Both the position numbers and the translations under genes were made by a program. The notes under the pieces are model-generated. The model had not been told where the DNA came from and did no database searches. It was given only the letters and a program-made list of their open reading frames with translations. A stretch of 64,000 nt of DNA from Typha latifolia (Eukaryota; Streptophyta; Magnoliopsida; Poales; Typhaceae): positions 930,001-994,000 of the forward strand of contig CM034107.1 in NCBI GenBank assembly GCA_019914945.1, given 5' to 3'. Below are positions 23,834-36,420 of the stretch, one piece after another; positions within the stretch are counted from its first letter, which is position 1; every line of letters begins with the position of its first letter.

Positions 23834-26478
23834 ATGCCTCCCCTTCCTCATACCCTCATCTCTCCTTCCTTCCCTTCTCCTCCTACAACCCTCTCCTTCT
23901 CCAAGAAGTCTCATTTCCTCCCTCCCCGACAATACCCACTTCCCAGATTCCACTCCCATGCCTTCTCCTCCTCTCTCCGCCTCCCCCGATGCTCTCTCCA
24001 AGCCGTTTCTACCGAGGCGCCCGTGGCAAGAGGAGAGCCCAAGACGAAGCTTTCCCCTGCCGAGATTTCCAGGACCATCATGGAGCTCTCCTCTACCGGA
24101 ACACTCTCCACTTTGACCCAGGACGGCTGGCCGCTCGGCGTAGGTGCCCGCTTCGTCGTCGATGACGAGGGCACCCCTGTTCTATGCCTTAACCATCCCG
24201 ATAGTTTGTTTGCGGTTGATGGGAGATCCAGTTTCCATGTCGAGGTACTGAGTTTGTTTTCTTTTGGCCTAAATATTGGATTTTGCTGGGTGTTGGTACT
24301 TTTAGAATTGCCAATTTCGTTAGTTGTTGTAAGGTTAAGAGTTTTTAATGATTAATGTAGTTTTGTGATGACAACAGTTTGAGCAGAGTGGCTCGAGAAC
24401 GCCCCAGTGTACCTTGATGGGTAACGTGACTAAAGCCAGTGATGAGTTGCTTTTGAAGGTGATAATTTTCAAATTGGATATTCGTTTTGCCGAGAGTTGT
24501 GAGTTTACAAGAATTCATGTTTAACATTGCACATAGTTACTGAAATTTATCAAATTGTCGACATGGTAGATGTTCTTGTACTTCAATTTGATTCATAACA
24601 GATAGTCCTCGAGCAACAAAACATTATGTCCAACTTAAATCTGTTTTTGTTTCTCTCTCATTAGCACAAAATTTATAGCATTGCCTACTTTGATGTCTTT
24701 CAACTTAAGGATCTCTTTATTGCATTATATCTTGCAGAAGCTTCGCACAAAATGGGAAAAGAAGTTTGGGGAAGAAGTAGATCAAGACCTTGTGTATTTG
24801 ATTTCTGTGGAGCGCATATTTCACATGGAAGATTTTAAGGAGGTAGGATTGTTATCATAGTTATAAGCTGCAATATTTTTGAAGTCTACATCTCTGCTCT
24901 TTTAATTTATTGAAGCTTGCAAAGTGTTAAAGCATAACAAGTCATATGGTATGGGCGATGCAATATTATACAGTATGACATTCAATTTCATGCTAACATG
25001 TTCATTATTCAATAAAGTACTTGTTGAACAGAGTTAGGAGAATTAATAATATAAGCTATAAGAAATTGATTAAGTAATGTCAAAACATGTGATATAATGT
25101 TTGGTGGTCTCTCTACTTTCTATGAATCAATCTCCTTAATCATTGTTATTGATGAGTATTATGTGTTATAATCTAGTGGCTTTTATTTCTTTATAAGTCT
25201 CTATGTAAACTTTCTTTCTATATTTGTTACTTGCCTCAAGTTGAAGTCATCTTCTCATTGACTTCTATGTTTGATAATTGCCAATAAGCCTGAATTTGAC
25301 ATTTATGATGTTTGGTTGCATTTGATATTCCCATCTAGAAGAACTTTTGGTTATTCTAGGTTTCCATGAGGCAAAATTGACTTCGTGCGATAATAAGCCT
25401 TTGGCTGGATTTTGACGGCAACTTTGTGTTGATTTCCTGCTAATGAAACTGTTGTGGATTTGTGGATCCTTTTAGTTTGTTTGAGACTTCGTTTTAGTTC
25501 TCTCATATTGTGGCCTGATTTACATGGCACAGATGTTTACTTGACAGATTCACTGCATTCATTGAAAAGCTAGAAATGTTGTAGATGCAAGATTTTATTG
25601 TTGCCTGTCTTTTTTTTTTTTGCAACTATATTGCATCATTTATAAGGTCTAGCATCAGAAAATATATAGTTCTCAGTATCTCTATTTGATAGAATGGATT
25701 TGAGAGTTCTGCCTACAGAACCTATACATCTTGTGACAGGAAGATTTTACCTGCCACATATTTGATGCATATCTTCTTTTCACAGGACCATTTGATGGTT
25801 CTCAATTTGTCTTGATCTCTTAGCATGATGGTTGACGCTGTTGACTGGGAAACATATGAGTAGTTACACTTGAGTTGCTAAACACCTTTCGCGAATCATC
25901 ATGATTTTCTTTCCAGGATGGAATTTGGGTACCATCATCAGAATACATAAGTGCAGAACCTGATCCTCTTCGCAACTTTGCTGAAAAGATTGTCGAAGAA
26001 ATGAATTCTAGACATGCTGAAGATGTCCAGCGATTATGCCATGTCTATGTGGAATCAGGTTTTCAGGTATTGAACTTATGATATGCTCCATTTTTATTCC
26101 TTCAATGAAATTAACATGTTGCTTAAACTAGTTGGAAAGATATTATTTAATCAATTTGCAGGTAATACTTGAATGAATTCAGAATTCCATGTAGAGCTTT
26201 AGTGATCCATAATGTGCACAAGCTAATCTTTGGTGTATCACTTACGATTGCAGGTGATGGATGCGAAGATGATTTGGGTTGATAGGCTAGGGTTTGACAT
26301 GCATTTATATTCCAACGAAGGATTGTTTGCAGTCCGAATCCCTTTCCCTAGGGAAGTCACAGATGAGAAGGGAGTGAAATCATCTTTCAATTCGATGTCT
26401 CATCTCGCATGGGAGGTTGAAAAGAACTATGCCGTTCCCGACTTTCAGAAGGTAGAGGGTTTGAAGAAGATTAGATAG
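23834..26478 (+). CDS. GLUTRBP: glutamyl-tRNA reductase-binding protein, chloroplastic
   Basis: Plastid FMN-binding split-barrel family protein (Arabidopsis GluTRBP/PGR7) that binds glutamyl-tRNA reductase and stabilises or spatially separates ALA synthesis for heme (family knowledge). Five phase-0 exons: 23834-24244, 24378-24458, 24738-24842, 25917-26066, 26254-26478, giving 323 residues (Arabidopsis about 317). The first ~60 residues are Ser/Pro/Arg-rich without acids, a transit peptide. Matching segments are SPAEISRTIMELSSTGTLST, LTQDGWPLGVGARFVVDDEG, SGSRTPQCTLMGN, the DUF2470-like part KMIWVDRLGFDMHLYS and the C-terminal AVRIPFPREVTDEKG. The ATG is the first in the exon that yields a proper transit peptide. 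Intron 3 is long (about 1.07 kb). Confidence 0.95.
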
Positions 26479-27171
26479 GTGGGCGTGTATGTTCCTTTTT
26501 GGCTGTTGTATTTTGCTTCAGAGGTCTACCATTGTTTGTGATTAAATGAGTGAAACACCGCAATTTTTTCTACGTTTTGTATCACGGCTTTCATGAATCT
26601 AATTTCACTACTTATGTTCTTTGTGTACTTTGCAAGAGCGGCGATGAAACTCTCAATCATTTTGTGACAGCATCAAAATAATGAATCATCAAAAGCTCTG
26701 GATCCCTTGTCTAGGGTTAAAAGTTGTCTGTCTACTATTCTTTCTCAAGTGAAAGCACTACAATTAATTATGAAAACAAAATTATGCTGGAAAAAAATGT
26801 TGCATCTTAATTGCACTGTCTGATATTCTAATCACATTAAAGACGTGAAACAATCGAGTTTAACTTCTGAATGATAATTTTATTGGTTACTGGTTGTATA
26901 TTACATAAGCATAATTGCTAATCCTATGCAATGGTCGCACTTATGTTGCAATAATTTCCCACTTATCCACTAATCCACTATCAATATTTCTCATTTATTT
27001 GTAAACGGGTCGGGCCCGGAATCCGATTGGGCCCAAACCCGATCCGGCCCACCACCGCTCAAGTCTACCTACTCTTTGCCTCCGAAAAACCCTAGTAACT
27101 GGCCGCTTCTCCGCGAGAGCAACGTAAGCCTTTCTCCTGCTCCAGCGTGGAGGCGTAGCCCGAGAGAAGCC
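26479..27171 (+). promoter_or_regulatory. GluTRBP 3' region and TAD3 promoter
   Basis: The distal part carries a GC-rich segment at 27005-27060 with GGGCCC/TTGGGCCC site II-like elements (near 27028-27034), and an AAACCCTA telo-box at 27087-27094. Site II elements combined with a telo-box are typical of plant promoters for translation-related and proliferating-cell genes, which suits the downstream tRNA-editing gene. Confidence 0.5.
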
Positions 27172-30148
27172 ATGGCGTGGGAAATCCTTCACGTCCCTGG
27201 GAAGCCTCCTTCCTCTCTCGAACAATCTACTGGTATAACATCTCCTCCTCCTCCTCCTATTTCGTAAGGACTCAGAGTGATTGGCAGTTACTCCTTGCAG
27301 TTGATGTACTAGCTGCCAAGATCGAGCCGAATCTAGCGAACACACTAGTGAGGTAGTGATTTGGTTGCTGCAAGTCATGATTTTGATTGATGAAATGTTC
27401 TTTCTTTGGGATTTGCTATGATCGGTTTTGTTCTATTTTTGGTTTATTAGGAAGTTGAATCAGGTATTCCAACTTGAGAATCTTCGCCATGTTAAGCGAG
27501 TGCGGAGGACAACAACTTCCGAAGGTGCGAATTTTCTTATCGAAAAATAAAAGGAAGCAAATTTGTTCTTCGTTTTTCGTAAATGCTATTCGTTTGCACA
27601 CTCTCGTTGTCGATAATTCTAGCAGAAGAATGATTATTTACATTGAACAGAAATGGTGGTTTCTTTTCAATTTGTTTTGTCACTGCTACATTTTTTTTTT
27701 CTCTCCATTTCTTTACTCTGCTATTTGGGTTATATACATTAATCAATTGGTTTCTAAACTATTTTAACCATTGATTTTCTTGGCAGGAAAAGTTGAATTA
27801 TCGGTTATCTTATGCCTATCCAGTGAACATGAAAATCCTGCAGAGGCCATACCGAGTGATATACTTCAGCTTGTGAATGCTTATCAATTGAGTCCTTTCA
27901 GTGCAAAAGTGAGCAACCCTTCTTTCCTTCTTGAATTCTTTTCCTTATATTTAATTAGTGAAGGTGAAGTAGAATCTTTCTTGGGTGAGAATGGATCTGT
28001 AGTTCTACCATGAAAAAAAAAACAAATCAGGTTTCTGAATTAATATTTATGCCGTAGACTCATGGTTTTTTATGCTTAGAATGTCTATCAATAAAATCAT
28101 GCATATCTTAGAGATTCTTCTTATGTGACAAAATTATTCATGCTGGAAAGTTCTTGTAGGTTGCCCAGTTTGCTGCTATGTCAAAAGAAGAATGGGAAGA
28201 ACAGTGCAAGCTTTGGCCAACATCATACCATCCGCCAACCAAGTTTGACCTCGCGATTGCTTTATTAGCTGGTGTTTATATTTAGTATCGTTGTTTATAC
28301 TTTCCCTGATTGTTTTTTCCCCTGTAAATCTAACAGTTTAGAAGGTATATCTGGATTTAGTGAAGAGGAATCTCAATCTATCTACAGTTACATTAAGATG
28401 GCTTTTCAACTGACAAAGCTGAGCTATTGTGGTGATAAGGCATGTTGATGTAATGCTTCATACTCCTGCTGCATTTGCCAATATAAGTATGTCAATCAAT
28501 CATTAAATTCCGGTTTCACCTCCTAATTATGTGATGGTGAATCAAGGACTAAGTTTTTGCCTTACAATGATTGGACCGTTGGTTTTCCGTAATACATATG
28601 CTTGTTTCTTCTTTAACCATGGCTTCTCTTTTCTGTACAATGTGGACTTATGATGAAGTTTAACCATGTTCTTTCCTCCATGGAAGGACAAGTTGGGTTC
28701 ATGTGCTGTAGAGCTAGTCCCTTTGGCACGGAAGATTTCAAAATGTAATATGATCAATCGCAATATACAATTATCAATCTTAGATATTCCTTAATATAAT
28801 CAAGCAAAAGTTTGTCAGAGTGGATGCATTTTTCCCCTAATAAAATTCCAAATGTATGCGAATCATTTCAGCTCATCAACTTCTAGAATCACAAGTACCT
28901 TTAGCTAACTAAAATATAGTTATTCCTTGTTCCATGTAGAATATACTCATTTGTGTTTGCACTCAGTTTAAGTCCTTTTTATATTTCAGGTAACAAATGC
29001 TGCTGTCATAGTCGATCCACTGAGCAGGCACATTATAGCAAAAGGTAGTGATCAAATATGTTCACTACCTTCTTCCTCAGAGGAAAACAACTCAGAATAT
29101 CTCTGTGCTGAAGGGGCAACAGATATTGCCTCCTCTGTAACCAAGGCAAACATACTAGCAAACACTGTAGAACCCTTCTCTGCAAAGATTTCACATCATG
29201 AATGCAATCGTTCATATGCTGAAGTTGCCTGTCTTAATCCTTGGGGATGGTTGAAACAAAAGCCATACAATCAGGATTCAATAAACTGTGTGAGCAATAT
29301 ATCGTGGCATCCTTTGAGGCATGCTGCTCTAGTTGCTATTGACAGAGCTTCAGTGAGGGATATGCAGTTATTCCCTAGCTCAAATTCAAATGATGATTCA
29401 CAGCTTAATGCCAATAATAGTCCGGCGAAACGACAGAAGACAGAGATGTTAGAGGTAAACTTCAACCTTCTACTTCGGATCTGTCTTATTTTTCTCAGGC
29501 TACTAAGTTATATCCTATTTATTAAAGATTAGGGGCCTGAATGGTTTCTTTTTCTGTTAAAGTTATCGTCTTATTTTTCTGATTGAACTTCAGTTGTTGG
29601 AATTTTCCTTCTGTTACCTATTAAATCCTTGGACACATGTATTAATTTCAGAATAAGATAGGCGTGGCGTCGGAAGCTTGCAACAGTGATTTGTCTTCTG
29701 AAGCAACGCGGCCTTATCTATGCACTGGTTTTGATATTTACCTTGTGTGGGAGCCTTGTACAATGTAAGTTTGCAACTGTCTTTCAGCATATCCAGAGAA
29801 ACATTCTAGCGTCTCATTGTTTGTCAAGGCTGTGTCCCCTACATAGAAAATTAGACAAGAGAAAATAACAAGTGAAAGCATGGGCAATCTACAGACATGT
29901 GCATTTTCTGCAGTATTAGAACCATTATTTTGTCACTTTGAGATTCACAGATGTTCTTGATATGTACAAATTTTCCTAATTGAAGGTGTGCCATGGCGCT
30001 TGTTCACCAAAGAATCCGGCGCATCTTCTATGCCTTCCCAAACCCAAATGCTGGTGCTCTAGGCAGTGTCCACAGACTCCATGGAGAGAAAAGCTTGAAT
30101 CACCATTACTCTGTGTTCAGGATTTTGATACCTGACAACCCTTCATGA
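27172..30148 (+). CDS. TAD3: tRNA-specific adenosine deaminase subunit TAD3
   Basis: Non-catalytic partner of TAD2; the dimer deaminates A34 to inosine in cytosolic and nuclear-encoded tRNAs. Nine exons: 27172-27232, 27301-27352, 27451-27524, 27787-27908, 28160-28242, 28337-28439, 28990-29454, 29652-29764, 29986-30148, giving 411 residues. The deaminase zinc site is visible as HPLRHAA (His 276) and PCTMC (Cys 356, Cys 359). The usual catalytic Glu after HxE is replaced by Ala (HAA), as expected for the structural Tad3 subunit. Other matches are EEWEEQCKLWPTSYHPP, VTNAAVIVDPLSRHIIAKG and the C-terminal RRIFYAFPNPNAGALGSVHR, LHGEKSLNHHYSVFR. Intron 6 appears to be a GC-AG intron (AAG|GCATGT), the only splice that keeps frame. 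Confidence 0.95.
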
Positions 30149-30684
30149 CATAGATGTTATTGGGCCAATGCATTCTTACAAAGAGAGAGAATCAACACGG
30201 CAAGAATTCTTGGTCTGCATTCTTCTTAAGGCATGCCATACTTTATATCTAGCAATTTCACTCTGATCTTGAGAGCAGGAGGCTTCAAAATCTCACTGCT
30301 CCAATTGTTCTAAAGAGCAAAATATTGTGCACACTTGTAGCTCTTTCACAGGCTTAAATTAAGTTGCTGACACTGCTATTTGACAAACTTACTCAAAAAT
30401 TCTCGTGGTGTTAGTCATCCAACATCTTCATTGTTTTGCTACCTGTTCTTGCTCAGAAATTATTCAGGTTTGTGGATGATCTCGAATTACATGCAACGGT
30501 ATCAGTTATTATTGTAAAGGATTTTTTTTTATATTGCTCCCTAGATTATGTGTTTCTTGTGGTTTATCATCTTTTCTCTGTTTCTAACTCAACCTTTGCA
30601 TTCTTCATTTAATCACAGATAAATCAGGGTGTTTTTTTCAGTAAAATCCAATGGCAAATACGAAATATTGGTGGAAACAGGATG

Positions 30685-30945
30685 GTTTTTGTATTTATTA
30701 AAAATATAGCGTTCAAACTGAAGATAGCGAAAAGATAGGGTGTAATATAATTAACGTATAACTCAGGGTCTGAAATGAAAAGTTGTAAATATACGTGGGA
30801 AGATTATCGTATTTGTATTTATTAAAAATTATAGGGTCCAAGTCGATAAAGTGAAAAGACAGTGTGTAAAGTGTAAAGTGTAAAGTGTAAAGTGTAAACT
30901 ATAATTAACATAAACATAGGGTCCGAATGAAAAATTGTATTTCGT
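30685..30945. repeat. diverged direct repeat of ~100-130 bp
   Basis: Two copies (about 30685-30780 and 30808-30945) share ordered blocks: TTTGTATTTATTAAAAAT, AGCG/GGGTTCAA-like, GAAAAGA(T/C)AG, GTAATATAATTAAC versus CTATAATTAACAT, and a GGGTC(T/C)GAA(A)TGAAAA end. Copy 2 is expanded by the GTGTAAA array. Confidence 0.75.
30864..30898. repeat. GTGTAAA heptamer array
   Basis: Five exact GTGTAAA units in tandem, located inside the second copy of the surrounding direct repeat. Confidence 0.95.
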
Positions 30946-31220
30946 TTTCTGCAATTTGCTGCCTCTGGCTGTGGCTGGCTGGCCACCAACTACCACACAA
31001 ACAGAGAAGAGGATATTATGAATCCCGTGTCCCGCGGCCACTCCCAACCACCCGACTACGCCCCATCTCCACCGCAGAAATCTCATCAACGCACTTAATC
31101 TAACGGTTAATATTGCTTCTACTTCACCATTAACCATCTCCCGCGAGAATCTATACCTACCTTACCATTTAAAACTCGACCCTTCGTAGCTATGGAGGAA
31201 AGGAACCCAAAGCAGAGTCG

Positions 31221-34200
31221 ATGGCGCTGCTCTCCTCATCCGCTGTTACATCGTCCGCACGCTTCTCGTCCGACCACCTCCTCCTTCGCGCGAATTTTAG
31301 CACTCCCCGGACCCCCCTAATCTCTTCTACCCCGAGAAGGCTCCGATGTGCTCATCTGCTCTCCTCCCCCGGGCGCGGCGGCGTCGGCCGCGCTTCCTCC
31401 CACCTCTGCGAGCGAGAAGCCCTAGCCTTGGATGTGAGTTCCTTCGCCGTGAGGGAGTTCTGGTCGGAGGAGGAGCTGTGGGCCGCCGTCCGCCTCCGGT
31501 TCCGCACCTTCTACGAGTTCCGCGAATCTTGCGGCGTCGAGGTGAGCCTTCTTATGATCAGGCTTTACATTATGTGCATATTTCTTTATCTTTATGTTGT
31601 TTGTTGGGCTGGAAGAAGTGATCTGGCATCTGTGATGGAGTACAAAATTGTTTAGATATATGACGCGGTCCTTTTTTCTTTTGCCAGAGAGAGAGAGAGA
31701 GAGCGTCAACGGAACACAATTGATCGTAGACTTTTTCTGGGAAAGCTAAAAATACCATTTTTTTTTCTAAGAATCAATGAAGAATGGATCTTTACATTAT
31801 ATTAATAGTAATACAAAAGAGAATAAACGCTTCGATTACTAACATATACCTTTAGAATGGTTTGTCATTTGAGGATATTTAGAACTTTAGTTATTTAAAC
31901 TGTCATGTTCATGACTCCATGTTTCCCTTCACTGTGTTTGCAATTCTTGGCAGTTTATTTGTGCACATCATGTGATGCTTTCTCATATGGCATAAGGATA
32001 TAAGATGGTCTAGTTAAAGTTCTTAATGGTAGAGTAGTATTTTGCACTTTGCTGAATAACTACTGACTAGAATTGCATCTATTGAGTATTGATGGTATGT
32101 GTTTGTTGTCAAGTTCTGTTAGGATCATAGAAATGCTCTAGCGGAGCGGGAGTTTGAAGCATTAAAGGATCGCATTTCTGGGAAGAGGATAGGATTTAAA
32201 AGGGTTTCTTGTATAAATGCCACACTTCCATTATCACCATACTTGGGCTTAGCAGATGATCTGTCTTCCGCATGTAAGGTACTTACTATTCACATGGAAT
32301 TCCACTTTTTCAGTGTTTTGATAGCTAATGCAAATACAGCTTGTTGTCTAGATGATACCTCAGGAATGTATAATTCTCTTAAGTTGGTATCTCTGAATAT
32401 GCAGTTTTCTGAGGATGGACAAGACAAATTAGTTGTTGGGACTTTAGATCTTAATCAATGTCTTTCACTGGCAGACGAATTGACCGGAAAGAGACCTGAG
32501 GTACTCTTATCTCATTCCTTTTCCATGATAAGACATAAACAGAGATGATAATTTGCATGAATGGAGCAGTGTAAATTCGGCCTAAATTTCTTATGATCAT
32601 ATAAACTAATTAATATCTCATTGTACTCATTATTTAATATAATGCTGTTCCAATGTGAAGCCACAATTGTTGCACCATCCTGCTTTTACGACACATTTAG
32701 GTATGTGAAAAATCAAGCTTATCAGAATTGTATCAGGAATTCTCTTGGATCAACTTACTGTATATTTGCATGAGAAATCTTTATCTTGTTGTTTTATGTA
32801 GTTAGGAAATTACTGTTGCAGGCTTGTCTGTCATTTTCTATCTTTGTGTGTTGTAGTGGGATGGATTTTAGTTTACTTGCAATAAGTAATCATAAGTAGT
32901 CAAGAAATTAACTATTTCACACTGATGTTATTTTTATCTTCTGATTCTTATATGTTATTCATGCTACAAACAATGAAATTGATCAACTGTGAAAGTTATA
33001 CTCTATATAAGGTCAGATGTGCAGCTACTTTCTTCTCTCCTTTCTCTTTCTGACGTTATTTCTCTATATTTAGTTTGAAAGTTATAGTAATAGCTGTTTA
33101 CAGTTGATCAATATTAACAGGTAAACGGTGGCAATATCATGAGGGCATATCTAAGCAATGTATGTGTTGCTAAGGAAATTCAGAGAAATGGCTTGGGCTT
33201 CTCATTGGTTGCCAAATCCAAGGAAATTGCTTGTGAATGGGGTGGTTCCTTCTTCTGCTTATCTTAATCCAATATTTTGATCGTCATGGCCAGTCACTTG
33301 GCATTTCTGGCATGACAACGATTGTTCTTGTATGTTATTTGGAAAATAGGAGAAAACAATTATGGTTTTAGAGCTTAGGCTTCTTGTCAATTTTTAGTTG
33401 CACAAATAAGTTATAGTGAGTCAAAAGTCAGCAAGAATGACCTAGACCTGAAGCCATTATGTATTTTTATATAAAATTATAATTTGAGAGTGTAGCAAAT
33501 GCTTCAGAAATCTTGACTCCGACTTCAAGAATCTGGAGGAGAAATTATCACTTAATGTCAATTCAATCAGTCAGAATTAACATAGTAGCATGTCAGCAGC
33601 AAAATGGTTATCTTAAGGTGATACCTTAGGAATAACAGGTTTTTTATGTTTGTATTCTCCATTGACTAGTTGAGCAAGTTCTAGATTTGCTTACTGGAAG
33701 CACTTTTAGTGGTCAAAATTTGTGATTGCTGATTGATTGATGGGTATCTCTATAGTAAATCCAAGAATTTGCCTTACTGTCCTTTCAACCTCGGCAAACT
33801 TTCTAAGATTAGTTGCCCATGCCATCCCTGCACGAGTGATGGCCCGTTTCCTGGCACAACAAAATCCTCAATCAGTACCCAGGTGGATAGTTTATGATGA
33901 CTATGAACTTAGGATTTTAGTACAGGAGCAACAATCCTACACTGGAACCATTGGCAACACTGGTGGATGGCCTACTGGTCCTTAGGTGTCTCATGACTCT
34001 TCTTTGAGGTTGCATTAATCCACTAGAATGCAAATCTCTCTCTAGAAACTTGAGTTCAATTTTTCAAAAGATTGCAAATGTCTCTCTAGAATATATGAAT
34101 CCTCTATAGGGTGAGAAGTTCTATGACTGAGAATGGTATGCCATTAATAATTCTCTGGAACTTTGTACATGTACTCTTGGCACCAGATTATATAGGGAAC

Positions 34201-34529
34201 GATAGAATAAAATGTTGAGCGCCTAGGGTACACTTAGTTTTCAAATCATCTAAGATTAGATTCCGATTAGCCAATAATTTGACTGATTGAACTTTCATTC
34301 TTGTGTAAACAGTTGATATAATTTCAGTTATCAGTATTCATGTTTGATATTTGCAAACATGTTTCCAGGCATAACTGATCTATATGTTCATGTTGCTGTG
34401 GACAACAAAGCAGCCCAGAAGTTGTACCAGAAGAGTGGATTTATTTATGAAGATGAAGAACCTGCTTGGCGAGCTAGATTCCTTGGTCGACCTCGACGAT
34501 TTCTCCTTTGGGCTGATTTAAAAAAATAA
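31221..34529 (+). CDS. plastid-type GCN5-related N-acetyltransferase
   Basis: GNAT-fold acetyltransferase, probably one of the plastid dual lysine/N-terminal acetyltransferases (GNAT6/GNAT7-like). Exons 31221-31541, 32123-32278, 32405-32500, 33121-33241 and 34369-34529 join in phase to 284 residues. The first ~65 residues are Ser/Arg/Leu-rich with few acids, a likely transit peptide. The acetyl-CoA-binding motif (Q/R)xxGxG appears as QRNGLG at about residues 212-217, preceded by the beta strand AYLSNVCVAKE and followed by LYVHVAVDNKAAQKLYQKSG, the conserved GNAT motif B with N and Y. The last intron is over 1.1 kb and contains an 82-codon open frame with no recognisable domain; known homologues read straight through this junction (EWG|ITDLYVHV). 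Paralogue identity and substrate are uncertain. Confidence 0.92.
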
Positions 34530-36420
34530 CCTTGTAAGCTAAAATAAATCCTATTTTGCATTCTTTGGCTTTCCTCTTCTTGATATGTAAAGCCCAATCT
34601 CAAGCCTCAGATATTGGGTCTTAAACTCTTATGTATAATATTTTTTTCACTTCTGACTTAAGTACATATGCAATGTTATAACTTTTTCTTGCTTCCCTTG
34701 AGATGACCAGCACGAAGTAGGCAATGAAATGTGAATTATATAAAACAAGCAATACTAGGATATGCAGGTCTTCACTTGGCAGCAATAGTTAAATTTTTTC
34801 ACAAATGTAAACCTTTGCATACAGTAAGCAACACGTCCGAATTCAACTGATGTTAAACTAACCGAAAAGCAGGAAACACTTTAGAGAAATAAGATGAGAG
34901 AAATTTATTGGGTGTTGGGTGTAGTTGCATTGGGTTTTTCCCGTGAACAAGTTATATGAAAGACTTGTTCTACTGGACCAGATTACGTGTGCTATAAGGT
35001 TTTCCTCTTGTTTATTCTTGCTTTTTGTCACCAAATGACAAAAAGTTTGACCAGATCACAGCAATGCATCAGACCCACAGCAAGGACAAGTCATTACAAT
35101 CCTGGATCAGGTCAGTACCAGCTCTCCTGGGCTTGTTTCTTTGAAGCCATGTGACTACTTGCCCATTTGTAACATGGTTCACATCTTGGTGAAGAATTTT
35201 GATGATATTATGTCACAATCTTAGGCATCCTCTTCCTCGTTGTCGTTAGGAAGAGGAGAGTTTAAGGTAGTATAATTATTCTTCCTATGGGAAGTATGGG
35301 ATGAGAGATCGAGATTTGAGAAGATGATCTACCTGCAAGATTTAACCTCTGCTGATTCTGTGGGGTTTGGACTGCAAGAAGCAATGGATTCTTTAAGCAC
35401 CACAGCATTCTACTGTGATACAAGTATGTAACCACAAATGACAAGTGGGATAAACAGAGACAGGAAATAGAGATATCCAATTCTAAGGCCCATCTTGATG
35501 GCTGATCAGATATCTGGTAAGATTGATCGCATAAAAATTTTAACGGAAAAATCTAAAGGATAACTAATGAAAAGGGGTGTTCATCATTTTTACATAGTTA
35601 AATGGGCTAATGTGTTAAGAAAAATAAACGAGGGGGTCACAATAATTCAGAAGTCTAGATGTAATTATCTCGGAATTTATTCCATTTCTTAGCCTTCCAG
35701 TCAGCACTATTCTTACATGCATACTAATGAAATGATGTTCGTGTCTGAAGTGGACTGTAGAACAAAGATTATGTGCAGTAATTGCACAAGGGGTTTTGCT
35801 TTCTAGCAGTGAACTTTGGGTGAATTAAGGCAACAATCTTTAAGGATCATATAGACCTTCTCTTGCAAACCAGGCCTAGCACAAGCACAGTAGAAGAAGC
35901 AGTTCATGGGAGTCTTGGAAGCTAATTCCATGAACTTGAGTTAAATGCATAGAGAAAGAGTGTGACCAACATGTGAAAGAAGGGACCCCCTCTTTCCTCC
36001 ATTGCATGTGAAAGAAAGAAACAAGAGAAGAAGACAGTTTATGTTTACTGGTAAACATAGTATGCACTGTTATGCAGTAAAGGCGACGTCGCAAACATAA
36101 GATTTTTACTATTGTTATCAAATAGTATGTGAATTGAATACAACTGAAGAACATAAATCAGTTATCCATCCTTTTCTATGTGGCAACTGACAAAGAAGTC
36201 TGACATATTTACTGTAGGAGGGTGTAACATAATGCTTTTTAACTAGCCTTACTTACCATAGATCAAGGTCATCTTATATGATCTTTTCCAATAGAATTTG
36301 CAGATGAACTTTGAAAATTGCTCTAAAGTTAGATCTTGTTGTATCTATTATACCCATGCGACCATGCCTAGTTATATCCTCTTGTTTCTCAATATTCCCT
36401 GTCTATCTCCTCTCATTCTC
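34530..36420. other. GNAT 3' region to UPB1-like promoter
   Basis: About 1.9 kb of AT-rich non-coding sequence. Short open frames on both strands have no domain and poor codon structure. The last few hundred bases should hold the promoter of the UPB1-like gene; no TATA box was assigned. Confidence 0.5.

Larger units (their letters stand above)
30149..31220. other. TAD3-GNAT intergenic region
   Basis: It contains the TAD3 3' untranslated region, a diverged direct repeat at about 30685-30945 with an internal GTGTAAA array, and the GNAT promoter. The GNAT side is GC-rich from about 30960 onward. No TATA box was assigned. Confidence 0.5.

Noticed and set aside
33737..33985. 82-codon open frame inside the last GNAT intron
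   Set aside because: It begins and ends without splice support, matches no family I know, and the flanking GNAT exons join directly in homologues.
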